DNA from: Linnemannia hyalina
Taxonomy: Eukaryota > Mortierellomycota > Mortierellomycetes > Mortierellales > Mortierellaceae
Assembly (NCBI GenBank): GCA_019671135.1
Contig: JAHRHY010000009.1
Span: forward strand, 1,798,001-1,862,000
Reading direction: 5' to 3'
Length of the DNA: 64,000 nt
Made by a program: the position numbers and the translations under genes. Under the pieces are notes generated by a model that had not been told where the DNA came from, ran no database searches, and worked only from the letters and a program-made list of their open reading frames with translations. Shown piece after piece: positions 12,570 to 26,666 of this stretch (within the stretch, counting starts at the first letter, position 1; every line of letters begins with the position of its first letter).

Positions 12570-13188
12570 CCAATCAACCCCCTTGGCGTATTGGTGGGAT
12601 TCATTACTACTTACTCCTTTGTAGCATTACGACTGTACAGAAAAAAAGGGGTGTATGATCGGTCAGATGTCCCACGGCATGCCAGACTGTGATGTAAAGC
12701 CTTGAGGTGCTCAGAGGGAAAAACCATTGTGCAAAAGAAGGTCCGCCCTTTCGGAAAGGGTGCACTGCTGGGTGTTCACAGGTTGGATGTTAGCACCACA
12801 CTTAGTCCGAGATGGATGAGGATCTAAAAAAGATCTGCCACCTTTTGAAAGTTGAAGGCTATGCTGACTATGACATGCATGTCATGCGGAAACAGGGTGC
12901 CTGAATCTCTCTCTTTACCCCTAAAAAAAATGGAAGATAAACAAGTGATCGCAACGGTCCCAAACGACTACCTTCTGTTGCTGCGCTTACTGGCCCGACA
13001 CTGACCCTTTTGACAGAGACGCATGGCAAGAATGACAACAACCATTGGCACAAATACAAATGGGTAAAAGCACAATTGCGTTTTATATGTCTAAACTAGC
13101 GATACATTTCTAACAAAGGGAAAAAAAAAAGGGTAATGTGGTAATGCAAATAACAGGAATGATAAAAAAATGAAAAGAAAAAAAAGGA

Positions 13189-15996
<2,808 letters not shown>

Positions 15997-16514
15997 GGCG
16001 GTTGTATGAGTCTCTTTTTCTGTGAGGATTATCCTTGGCGAGCGAACGGAAAGAAAAGGTCTCGAGGAGAGGGGAAGAGAGGGGAGTGGAGGAGGAAGAG
16101 GAGGGGTGCGGGGAGCGGATGCCGAAAGGGATGGGGAAGAAAAGAAAGGCCGGAGGAGGGGCACTTCTTTTACGTTTTTACAAGCACAAGCAATAGCAAC
16201 AAGGTAAGAGTGACTGCTTACTTCGGAAAGTGTGGTAAACAAACAGTCGCGGGTGCCTGAAAAAGGGAAAGTGGCAGTGAGGAGTTGGAAACAAGACCAC
16301 CAAGGACCGAAAACTCAGCCCAACGTGCAACCTAGGAGCAATTGAATGGCTGTAGTCTTTGGAGTTGCCGGTGTTCAAGGTACCAATGGTCAAGGCTGCG
16401 AACTGAAAAGGTGCAAAAGGCATTGAAACTGGTATTTTATTCATTCTATCTTGCCTTGCTCTGTTAGGGAGTACCCAAGAGTTAACCCCTGTCCTTGCTT
16501 GTTGTACCAGCAAT

Positions 16515-18079
16515 TTAGTTGTTGGTGAAGTTGGGCTTGCGCTTCTCGGCAAAGGCACTCATACCCTCCTTCTGGTCGTTAGTGCCAAAGGTAGCGTGGA
16601 ACAATCTTCTCTCAAAGGTCAAACCAGCCTGGAGGGGCATCTCGAACGACTGGTTGATGGCATCCTTGACCATCTGGACAATGGGGACGGACAAGTTGGC
16701 GATCTTGGAGGCAGTCTTGATGGCTTCGTCCAAAACTTGCTCGGCGGGGTAAACCTTGCTGACCAATCCGGCGGCCTCGGCCTCCTGAGCGGTCAAGTTG
16801 ACCGATCCAGTCAAGCACATCTCCATGGCCTTGGACTTGCCAACAGCCTTGACCAAACGCTGGGTGCCACCGGCACCGGGGATAGTTCCCAACTTGATCT
16901 CGGGCTGACCGAACACGGCCTTGTCACCGGCATAGATGATATCTATAAGTTGTGGTTGGTAGGCAGTAGCGTGTATGATTATTAGCTACTGCAACTTTTG
17001 TCTTTTCGCATTCCTTTCTGTTGCTGCCATCTACGTTGCTTCTGCCAATTTGCGCGTATAAACACCCATATCATGACGATTCACAAGGAACTTACCGCAC
17101 ATCATGGCCAATTCGCATCCACCACCAAGCTAAGTACATCCATTGCACAAGATCGTGAGAGGAAAGCGAGCGCCAAAAAAAGAAGAGTCATTGGACATAA
17201 GTATCACGTGTAAAAAACTCAAACCATCATCGACATATCGACATGCACACATTCACGCACAACCTGTCCTCTCTCTCTCTCTCTCCTGCTGTACGCCCAA
17301 GGAACACAGAAAAGAATGGCACACACTTACAGCGAATCCGTTGACGGCAGCAATGATGGGCTTGCGGATCGTGGTGATCTGGGTCCAGTGTCCCAAAAAG
17401 TTCTCGCTATAGTTCTCAATGAACTGACGATCCTTCATCTCCTTGATATCGGCACCAGCTAAAGTACAAGTATTCACAAAGTGTGATAAATAACCCCTTA
17501 GTCAGCAAAAAGTCTAAACAACCAATTCGATCTTGGAGACTTTCCCGCACCACACAAAGTATCATTGACACCAAAAAAAAAAAAAAAAAAAACGTACCGG
17601 CAAAGGCACGCTCGCTGCCGGTAATGACAATGGATCCAATATCCTTGTTGTTATCGAATTCCTTGAGGACCTGGTTCAACTCAACAAAGAGACCGTTGCA
17701 GAGGGCGTTCAGGGCCTTGGGGCGGTGAAGGGTGACAAGGGCGACGCGTCCACGAGTCTCGGTCAACAAGTACTCGAGCTTGGGGGAAGCGGGGGCAACA
17801 GCGTCTATTGTTTCATATGGTTATCAGTCCATGGTGACAAGGAGTGTTTGTTGAAGGTACGTGTGGGGGTTAAGGAAAGTGGGAGGTGAAAAAAAAGGTG
17901 TGCAATTGCGGGGATTGAGGCGTGGGAAATTAGTTGCCATCTTCGTTTGAGGCATGAACTTGTCGCGAAAAGAGAATAGATGGGCACTTACTCTGGGCGG
18001 GGGTGTAGGCGGAGAAGGCGCGGGCGAGGGGCTTGGCGGCCGAGGCACGGGCAAGAGGCTGACGGAGAGCTGCGAACAT
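16515..18079 (-). CDS. ECHS1: Mitochondrial enoyl-CoA hydratase (short chain, crotonase family)
   Basis: Five exons: 18079..17992, 17804..17598, 17458..17331, 17129..17096 (only 34 nt) and 16942..16515, giving 294 aa against about 290 for human ECHS1. The N-terminus ([20 protein letters not shown]) is a typical mitochondrial presequence. Crotonase features: oxyanion-hole [20 protein letters not shown] with catalytic Glu147; [20 protein letters not shown] with catalytic Glu167 (human Glu144 and Glu164, same 20-residue spacing). The C-terminus is [15 protein letters not shown]. The family hydrates 2-trans-enoyl-CoA to 3-hydroxyacyl-CoA in matrix beta-oxidation and branched-chain amino-acid breakdown. 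A TCACGTG element lies 154 nt upstream of the start. Two introns flank the 34-nt exon that encodes the catalytic Glu147. Confidence 0.96.
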
Positions 18080-18232
18080 GGTGTTTGTGATGAGTGGAAT
18101 GGGAGAGAGAAAGATGGGTGATTTGACAAAGTAGAAAAGTGAAAAGAATATTAATACCTTCGTGTGTTCTTTTTGAAGGGCCGTGTTGTCCTGTTGGGTG
18201 GGGACGGGTCCATGGTCTCTCTGTCCCGAAGA

Positions 18233-18239
18233 TCACGTG
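18233..18239. promoter_or_regulatory. TCACGTG E-box-like element upstream of enoyl-CoA hydratase
   Basis: CACGTG core (TCACGTG) 154 nt upstream of the hydratase ATG. In fungi such elements bind Cbf1/bHLH factors and are frequent upstream of respiratory and metabolic genes. A similar palindromic copy occurs upstream of the mS38 gene. Chance occurrence cannot be excluded. Confidence 0.3.
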
Positions 18240-18402
18240 CAACAAGATGTAACAGTGAAATAATAATGCATTGCATTGTACAAACTAACTTGATATTATT
18301 AGTAAGATGGTGGGTGAAGCTATTCTAAGGCTATGAAAAAACAAAACGACTAAAAGGACAAAAAAAGGTATACCAGCAGTCAACAAAGAGACGCAAAACT
18401 AT

Positions 18403-21400
18403 TTACAAAAGCACCTTGGAGACATGAGTCCAGAGCATGGCCGCCTTCTTCTTCGAAAACTGCACACTCCTCAGCGCTGCGTCCTCCATCGACCACAGAT
18501 CCCAATACAACTCGTCGTTACACGTCTCCCTACTCACGCCTGATCCAAACGCAAGCTGGGCCTCCTCCAACTCCTTCTCCAGCTCATCCACTGCTGCATC
18601 CACACCACCACTGCCGCTGGTCGCCGAACCCGTCGACATCACAGACTGGGTTGAAAGGCGGTTGATCTTGCTCAGTCGATCCTGAAAGGCCTCCTCAGAC
18701 TGGTACATCCACTCGTGATAGTCACACTTATCATCATTGGGGTCATAGTCTTCATCATGCGTGGTGTCTCCAGCCGAGCACATCCAAGTGTCGTGATAAC
18801 TTTGGAGAGCTGCAGCAAGATGAAGATCGAGATGAGGCACCTGGCGTGCAGAACCGGCCGACATGTCGTTCACAATGGTTTTGACAACCTGCGACGAGAT
18901 CCTAAAGACAGGAACGTGAATGCACAGATGCAGCAGAGCCAAGTACAGCTCAGGTGCCAATCGACGTGCCTGTGGGTTCGCCTTCAAGGTCGCGTTCAGC
19001 TCTTGGAAGACTGGCATCGACAAGACAGTGAACGAGGACCGAGGAGAAATAGACACGGTTGAACTGGTGGCAGTCTCTGAGAGAGCCTCAGCTTGGCTGG
19101 TGGCTGACCGGGAGCTGTTGGTCGAGATCCGGGAGAGGCTGGCCTGCCTGGAGTGTTTGCTGGTCGGCGACGTAGGTGCGAGACTGACCAAGGAGGGGAG
19201 GTGACGAATAGGTCCAACGTTCCGCATGTCGGCATAGATCTCAAAGGCAAGATCCATCAGAGGTCCCAAAGTCATGGGCTGGGCACGGTTCAGCGACAGC
19301 GACGACGACCGACGATGGTGCTTCTTAGCCTCTGCCTTCTGCTCCGAGGTCTTGGGCAGCTGTTGGTCAGGGTTGTTGATGACCGCGAGGACAGCATCGT
19401 AGATCGCCTTGAGCATCAAGCCCATCACGAACGGGTCTCGGAGCTGTTGGTGAAAGTGAGCGTCGCTACGCATTCCAATGTACACCTTGAAGGCCTTGAG
19501 ATAGCGCGACGAGACTTCGGGTGAGTGAATGGCGATGGTCAAGATGTCATGCATGAACACCGACACCGACATGGCGGCACTGCTTGCCGGAGAGGCACCA
19601 CTTGCGCCGTTAGTAGTCGATCCTGCACCAGACGAACTGCTTGACAGGAACGTGTTGGAGCCCAACATCGCTTTGTTATAAATGACCCAGGCACGAGCTT
19701 CCCAGAGCTCAGGATCCTGGTTGGATCGAGAGGCCTGCTGATCTTCTGGTTCAAACGAAAAGTCCTTGGCAACGATGTTGGGCGATCCAGGCTCGTTAGG
19801 TGACATGCCACTGTGGCCCAAGAAGGCACGTCGGCAGAGGCGCATCGCAATTTTGGCGGTCTCGCCATCCTCCAGAGAAGGGCCCATCCGCTCGTAGACG
19901 TTCTTCCAGCCGTATTCAAACTCCTTGTGCGCAATACATTCCTCCAGCATGTTGTTGTCCAGGACAGTCAGATGGCGGCTGACATGGATACGACTAGGAA
20001 GGGCAGTGGGCGTGGCAAGGGATTGTGTGGCCTCGGCATTGGTGCTCTTGGATCCAAATTTGAAGGGCGACAAGAAAGAAAATCCAGACTTGGTGGCAGC
20101 TGGATCGGGTGCATTAAGGGTCGCTGCTGCACCAGAGGGCCAGTTAAGGGCTCCAGAAGGGGTTCTCTGGTGACTTGACGAGGTTCTCTGATGGCCAACA
20201 GGAGAGCCAGGAATCTGACCTGATGCTGTACGACGGTGAGAGGACGAGGTTGTAGACGAGGCGATAGAGACACTGCGCTTGTGTCCATTGATGCGCTGTG
20301 GAGATCGCTGCTGTTCCTGCAATTGTTGGAGTGCCTGGGGTGTCAATCTCGACTCGGCTTCGACACGCTCAACGTTTGCAGGGGCATCCACAAGACGGGC
20401 TCGGCGTCTCTCGTACTGGGCCTTGACCTCTTCCCACTTGGAAGCGTCCTGCTGAAGTCGGTACCAGGTCCTAATCTTGGACTCTGCCTCGACCTGACCT
20501 TTTGAAGCCTCCTGAGAGTCGATGTACTTTTGCAACAATCCTTCTGCCTCCTGGCTTTGTCGGGGCTTCGCAAAGACATGGCAGGTAATGGCGGCGCGGT
20601 AAACAGAGTTGGTCCATTGAGAGGGGTCGATGCGGTATATACACTCTTGCGCCTCCTCGATCTTCTTCCTCTCGGTCCAGTACTGAGCCATCGACAAGTG
20701 TGCGTCATCCTACAATGCGACAAGAACAAAGTAGGTACTGTTAGCATCAATTCACATATCCACGCGTCATCAAGTTACTCATGTCAAAGCGACTGAGGCG
20801 CACACCTGAAGATCGTATCCGGCCTGTTGAATTGATCCATAGAGCTGGGCATAGAGTTCCTCGGGAGCCATGACACCCTGGCGAAGGGTTTCCTTGGCAA
20901 GACTATCAGCCACCTCGGATTTGCAGAGGATATCCAAGATCTGGGAATAAGCTGCCGCTACCTTGGCCTTGTATGCCTTCGTTTCAGCAGTAAGAGACTG
21001 GTCCAAATCCTCGAAGTCGGGTTGATGGTCCTTGCTCTGGAGCACTGTGATGGCCGAGAGAATGGCAACGTATGACAGCTCCATGTCCTTCTCCTTGGTG
21101 AGGCACTGAAGAGCAACGGTCGCTACCCTCTCGCTGGCAACATCCCAGGAAGACAAGTTGGGTTGAGGTTCTGTGCTGGTGCCGATATTGTTATCATTGT
21201 GGCTGGCTGAAGAGACGATTGCGGAAGGCTCAGATGGCTCGTGCTCGACTTCCACGAGAGTTTGTGGTAAACTCTGTTGGTCGATTTGGGCTGTGGCTGT
21301 CGTCATCGTCTCTGTTGGGGTCGTTTCCTCCTCGACTTCGGTGATATCCTTATCAATAGCAGCTGGTGATGTTGATGAGATCCAGACGTTCTCTTCTGCA

Positions 21401-23006
21401 AGGGCGAGTGGAACGGAGACGGCAGTGACTGGGGCGGACTTGGCGTCGGTGGTGAGATTACCCTCCGATTCCTCCATCACTGTATGGAGGGTGTCGAGTG
21501 CTGTCTCTGCTTTGTTGTCCACCGAAGGAGTGAGCTCCTGTTCGTCGAGGCTTTTGGTAACAATAGACTCCGTCTGAGAGGCTGGTGAGGATAGCTCAGC
21601 GTGCTCCTGAACCAATTGAACTTGTGCTGTCTTCTGCTCCTCTTGTGCACTGCCAACGGTGGTATCGGAGGTATTGTTCACGGTCTCCTGCTCTTTGCTA
21701 TCAACAATGGCCTCGAGGACAGCGTCCTTGTCCATCTCGCCTTCGTATGAGGTTGCGGGTGTGCTGGCGGCGAAAGTATCTGAACTCGGCGTGGACTCAT
21801 CGGCCAAGGAGGGTGACATTGGTGGTGACATGGATAGCGAGGCAGAGGAGGTGTTCGACATGTGGTCTCGTTCTTGTTGGAGGGTTGTTGTGGTATTGTC
21901 GTCTCGTTCGACAGTGAGGCTGTCTGAGGAAGAAGAGAAGAGGGAGGCGTTGCTTCCGTTGAGGAGGGCCTTGTTTTTTTTGGCAACCTCGCGTCGCTTC
22001 TGGTTCTTTTTCCTGGATGCGCGTCTCTTGTTCTCTGGTTGATTGTAGAGGTTGTTGTCGTCGTTGTTGTTTCGTTGCGGAGTTGTTGATGTAGTGGCGG
22101 TGAACCGGATTATGTGATGAGCGAGTTATGTGATGAGCGAGTGAGAGTGTAAGTTGAGGTTGGTGGCAAAAGGGTGAATGAGAAGAGGAAAGAGAAAGAA
22201 AGAAAGAAGCAGGGGGTTAGAAAACAAAAAACAAAAGGAAGCAAAAGGAAGACGTCAGAAGGAAGGGGAGTCCGTCAGAGGGATGGATAAGAGATAAGAC
22301 AAGGGGGACAAGGACAAGGCACCCTCAAACACACACACCCAGCAGCATTGCTTTGTCCCTCTGTCCAAATGACATGGACCCCCTCCATGTCACGTGTAAG
22401 ATTCACTAATTTAAGAGCGACACCCAGGTCCCAGGCCCTCTTCCCTTCGCATGGAATCAACAAATGACAACCGACCTGTAGGTTCTCATTTATATTTTTA
22501 TCTCAATTATCCTTACCTAGACTCCGCTCACTGGCAGACGAGGACCTGTCAGATGACATACTTGGCGAAGGACTTGAGTTCCTTACAGTCATCGTTCTCT
22601 GCTGCTGAAGCTGAGGTGGCAGTTGGTTGATGCTGTCATTCGACGAATTGCTCACCGAAGACGAAGGCGAAGACATCGTCGACCCTGTATCAGACGCATC
22701 CGACATGCAGCTGTCGGACCGACCTCGTGGTGCTGTCCAGATAGGATGTAGTAATACGCGGGCGGCACCCTTGTTTTTTGTCGTTGCAGTGGTTGTTGTG
22801 GCTGTAGTAATGGAAGAGACGGTGGTGAATGAAGAAGCTGAGGCGGCGGCGGCCCTGGCAGCAGCGACTTCGCGAGGCGATCGTTTGATGGCCTGTGCGT
22901 AATTCATCTGAAGGATAATAGGGTTGGGGATCCCTGCATCATAGAACGGCTTCTGGTCGCTCTTCATTCCTGCCGAGACGGATCTCTGTAGGCGTTTGGT
23001 CGTCAT
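18403..23006 (-). CDS. Large helical-repeat (TPR/PPR-like) protein, function unknown
   Basis: Proposed exons 23006..22517, 22034..20806 and 20709..18403, in phase, 1341 aa. The second junction (GTGTGC donor, GTAG acceptor) is firm. The first is weaker: donor CTAG|GTAAGG, acceptor AACCAG without a pyrimidine tract. It is favoured because the frame upstream of the ATG at 21861 stays open and coding-like (ENKRRASRKKNQKRREVAKK), and phase fits. The N-terminal third is Ser/Thr-rich and acidic. From about residue 480 there are helical pairs resembling TPR or pentatricopeptide repeats (HLSMAQYWTERKKIEEAQEC, QSQEAEGLLQKYI, LMDLAFEIYADMRNVG). No catalytic motif is seen. The alternative is two genes: a 167-aa ORF at 22503..23006 and a shorter protein starting at 21861. 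PPR-type proteins bind organellar RNA, but I cannot confirm that role here. Confidence 0.65.
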
Positions 23007-26000
23007 TACAAAACCAATGGAAGGAGAAGAGGGGAGAAAAGGACACGTAAAATTATAATCAGGATAACAAAGCGAAATGGATATAAGGATGGATATCTAC
23101 AAAAGCACAGGGGACAAGAAAGATAGATGAAAAGCGCCAAAGGCTCAAAGGGGTATATGTGGAGAAGCGAAGTGGGGAAGATAGTAGCAGGTTGATGAAT
23201 GAAGACACAAGGAAGAAGACAATATAATAAAAAAAGAAGAGAGGACAAGGCGACAACCCTTGTCTTTTTATCATGGGTCAATGTACTAGGGTTTGGCTAT
23301 GAGGGTTCTCAATAACTACACCAAAAACTCAATGTCCCCCAATAACCACTATTACAACCCACCACACTACCAATCCTCCATTCCATCCTTCTGTCAACCT
23401 AATACGGACAGATACTACGAGGAAAGACGACCAATTGCTGACAAGAGAAGTCCTCCTCTTCTCGACAACCACCAACTTTTGCACTCTCAACCTCTTTCTT
23501 TCGAGAAGGAAAGAGAAGAAAGAAAGAGGGACGAGAATCACTCGAGAATAGCCACAACGAGGGAAGGATATAATGGGGTCATGACTTACTACCGTAACCA
23601 GGGGACGGGAATCGATACTCAATGTTGTTTTCTTTCGTGTGGTGATGTAAAGCCTTATTGGGACAAACAAGAACTAGGAATTACCCCACTCCCTAATGCT
23701 GTGCGTAAGATGCACTTCCGTATGGTGTACCACAGGTGGCTACCTTCTTTTCCTCCGCTTTTTTTTTACCTTCCTTCACCCCCTTTTTGTATATGTGTTC
23801 TTCTGAGAGGGCCATCGTGCGGGCAGATCATGAAGGACCAATGTGGAAAGGAGAGTAAGACTTCAAGAACAAGGACGACAAAACCACGGTCATGAATGGT
23901 GTGCACGGTGCAACAGGCGTGACAATGACAAAAAAGAGAGAGAGACACAAAGATCAAGGTTGGGTTAAAGGTCGTGTCTTGTGTGTGCCCACTCACTCTC
24001 GATCCCCATCTCTTGTTACTACTTTCGATTCTAACTCTCACTTAGAGCCATTGTATCGTGCAGACCCTATCCCGCATTAAGCAGACTAAACACCACACTT
24101 AGTGTTTTTTATGAATGTTCCGCACACGATAACACCATCAGGTGTGGTACGATACAACAACAACACCACGTCCACCACGCGCAGGTATGAGGAAGGTGCC
24201 ATCTTGATTGCATGCATAGATAGGGTCTTCAGTGTGGGGTATCTTGTCAAGAGGGATCATTTCTTGTCACTGCTCGTGTGCAACTGGGTGCACAAGGTGG
24301 ACCGTGTTGACTTGCATTGTTACACACTTCGATGATGTGTAGAGTTCAAGAGGGCATGGTAGCAATCTAATTGAAGAGGATAATGTGCTGTACGCATTTG
24401 GAATCTCCACACACTTATCCCACACATTGTCGACTGTAAATGTCTTTTTCTTGGAGCAAAGTACAAAAGAGGTCAGTGATACCTCACTCAACCAACGCAA
24501 CTATACCTTTTTCCCGGTTAAATCTAACCAACAGAGGAAAACCCCTCGTCACCTTTCAATTCCACCCTCCCTCTTATTTTTTCCTTGCTCGATTTCTGCT
24601 CGGTCTTCCCACCGTTTATCTTCCCCAACGACCAACAAAGAAAGTACAGTAAAACGCGTATCTTCCTGTCACTGGTTGAACCAAACACGCGTTTTTTTTG
24701 TTTCGCGCATGAAATCTCATCCGCAGCAGGAGCTCTAGATTGAGCAGCAGATAAAATATACCTCAAACTCAAAAAGCAAGCGGATGAGCTGTAGGTCATA
24801 ATCCTTCTTGAAACATGCACATACGCACCTTGGAAGAGTGTTCTCCGCGGAGCAACATGCATGATGGCTCCAGCAATCATAGAAGGAAAGAGAGGTTGTC
24901 TCATCAAACTCAGGGGAGGAAATAGGCATGAGAACAGGATCCGATCCACCAAAAAATAATATGCACACAAAACGGCGTTTTTCTCATGGTCATTTAATCA
25001 AAAGGAAAAAAGGGCAAAGAGAGGGATGGATGGTTGCACAGGGATTTTGATTTATGATGTGGTTATGTGAAAGGAAGAGATAAAGGTAGGGTAAGCACGC
25101 AAAAGGAGGGTGACAAGCCACGCTCCCGCTCCTTCCTTTCTTCATGGAAGCATTGAAATAGGATAGACGGCGGGAAGTAAGAAGGGCGAAAATACCGCAC
25201 GCACGGCGAATTGAGTGTATTACCATAGCAGAATCTATCCGAACTGAAAAAAGGCAACAAACAGTAAGGAACTATCATGCGGGTAGCGACTGTGGGCCTA
25301 GGTGAATCAATTCAGGGGAGACAAAAACTCAGGGCAGGCAGGCAAGAAGGTGACAGCATGTGAACGCACATACAACAAAGATAATGAGCGACGACAGGGG
25401 CTTTGCACATACTTGAGCAAATTGTGATGACCCAATCGTGCTTGTTCATGCCTCTTATATCGTCTGGACGTGAGTGGATGTCTTGATGGGCAATGATTCA
25501 AATGGTTCCCGATCCTGCAACAAAATGTACATTTTACAAGGGATCAACGTCTCATCCCTCCTAAGTGTCACAAAACCTGATCGATTGCTGTCGCATGCCT
25601 ACAACACAAATAAGTAGGTAAACAAAGAAGGAGAAAAGCATATACTTCGCCAAGTCGTCAAAGTACCCAATTGACTCCTGCTACTCTTTACACCGAAAAC
25701 AATAAAGTGGTTGTGTTGAGTTCAGTGTCAGTTATTTACGACCTACCTGCTGAAAAAAAGATATCTATGGGTATATGTTGATTGACATGTTTGCGTCCTA
25801 TGCAATCGTGCATTTCGCCTAAAAAAAAAAAGAGGAACGATTGGCCATTCAGCCAAAAAAAAAAAAATAAAAATAAAAAAAATCATAGCACAGACTAGGG
25901 GTCGAAACAAAGCATAGGAATGAGCAGTGATAAAAAAAGGTGGAGATAGCAAGGTGCAGATAGCAGGGACCCACTTTATTTTCCTCCCTATCCGCGTCAA

Positions 26001-26646
26001 TATGGCCAAGAAAAAAAAAGAGAGATCGGCTTACGGAATGCGTGATTTTGCAAGATCAATTAGGTTTTTATTTTTTTTGAGAGCTCCGCTCTTTTGGGTC
26101 TGTCCCTTTGGTGAAAAAAAGTGTCCGCTGAAGAAAACAGAAACACCACGAGAAGGACAAAGTAAGAGCGACAAAGAAGAGTGTATCAGGTTTCCCTCCA
26201 AGGATGGAGTCGAATGAAAAAGGACACAAAGAGAAAGCTTTTACGATTCATGTAAGATTTCACCCGATTTACCCTTCTTTTTCTTGCAATTGCACATGAG
26301 TACATTGGGGACAAGCCCATCGGAAATTCTTGGAGATCCGTTTCCAAAATTGTGTTTTAGCTTTGTTCTTCAGGCCTCATGGTGTCAGCTGAAAGAACCC
26401 ATATCGTTATTTTTTCTGTTCGAACGCCCAATGACAAACTCACCGCCCTTCCTTTGAGTTGCGAACGGCCAACGCTTAGTAATAAATAACCCATGATGAA
26501 AGGAAAGTAAGAGGCAATTGCCATCTCTGAGTACAAAATAGCACACAAACTGAAAAAAAACACAAAGTGATCGGAGCGGCAAGTCATGCAACCATTCGTT
26601 TCATGGGCCATACAAGAATAACCATAAGCTAGGAGACAGAAAGATT

Positions 26647-26666
26647 AAGAGAGAGAGAGAGAGAGC
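26647..26666. repeat. GA dinucleotide microsatellite
   Basis: Perfect (GA)n run in non-coding sequence, part of an A/G-rich tract. Confidence 0.85.

Larger units (their letters stand above)
12026..13188. other. Upstream region of the BAR gene and 3' flank of EF-G
   Basis: The part next to the BAR-gene start (12026-12350) is A/G-rich on plus, the CT leader tract of that minus-strand gene. It includes a GA microsatellite; an ATC microsatellite lies further upstream. From about 12600 to 13188 there is unremarkable sequence with a short CCCTTTCGGAAAGGG inverted repeat near 12747. It ends in the 3' flank of the EF-G gene. No gene seen. Confidence 0.5.

Noticed and set aside
11477..12604. Upstream extension of the BAR-gene first exon to 12604
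   Set aside because: The frame upstream of MLKKKRFSG translates the CT leader and an ATC repeat (poly-Asp); the conserved basic start at 12025 is preferred.
23293..23895. 200-aa plus-strand ORF
   Set aside because: It begins with TTG, lacks splice support, and ends in a T/C-rich run; codon use is not coding-like.
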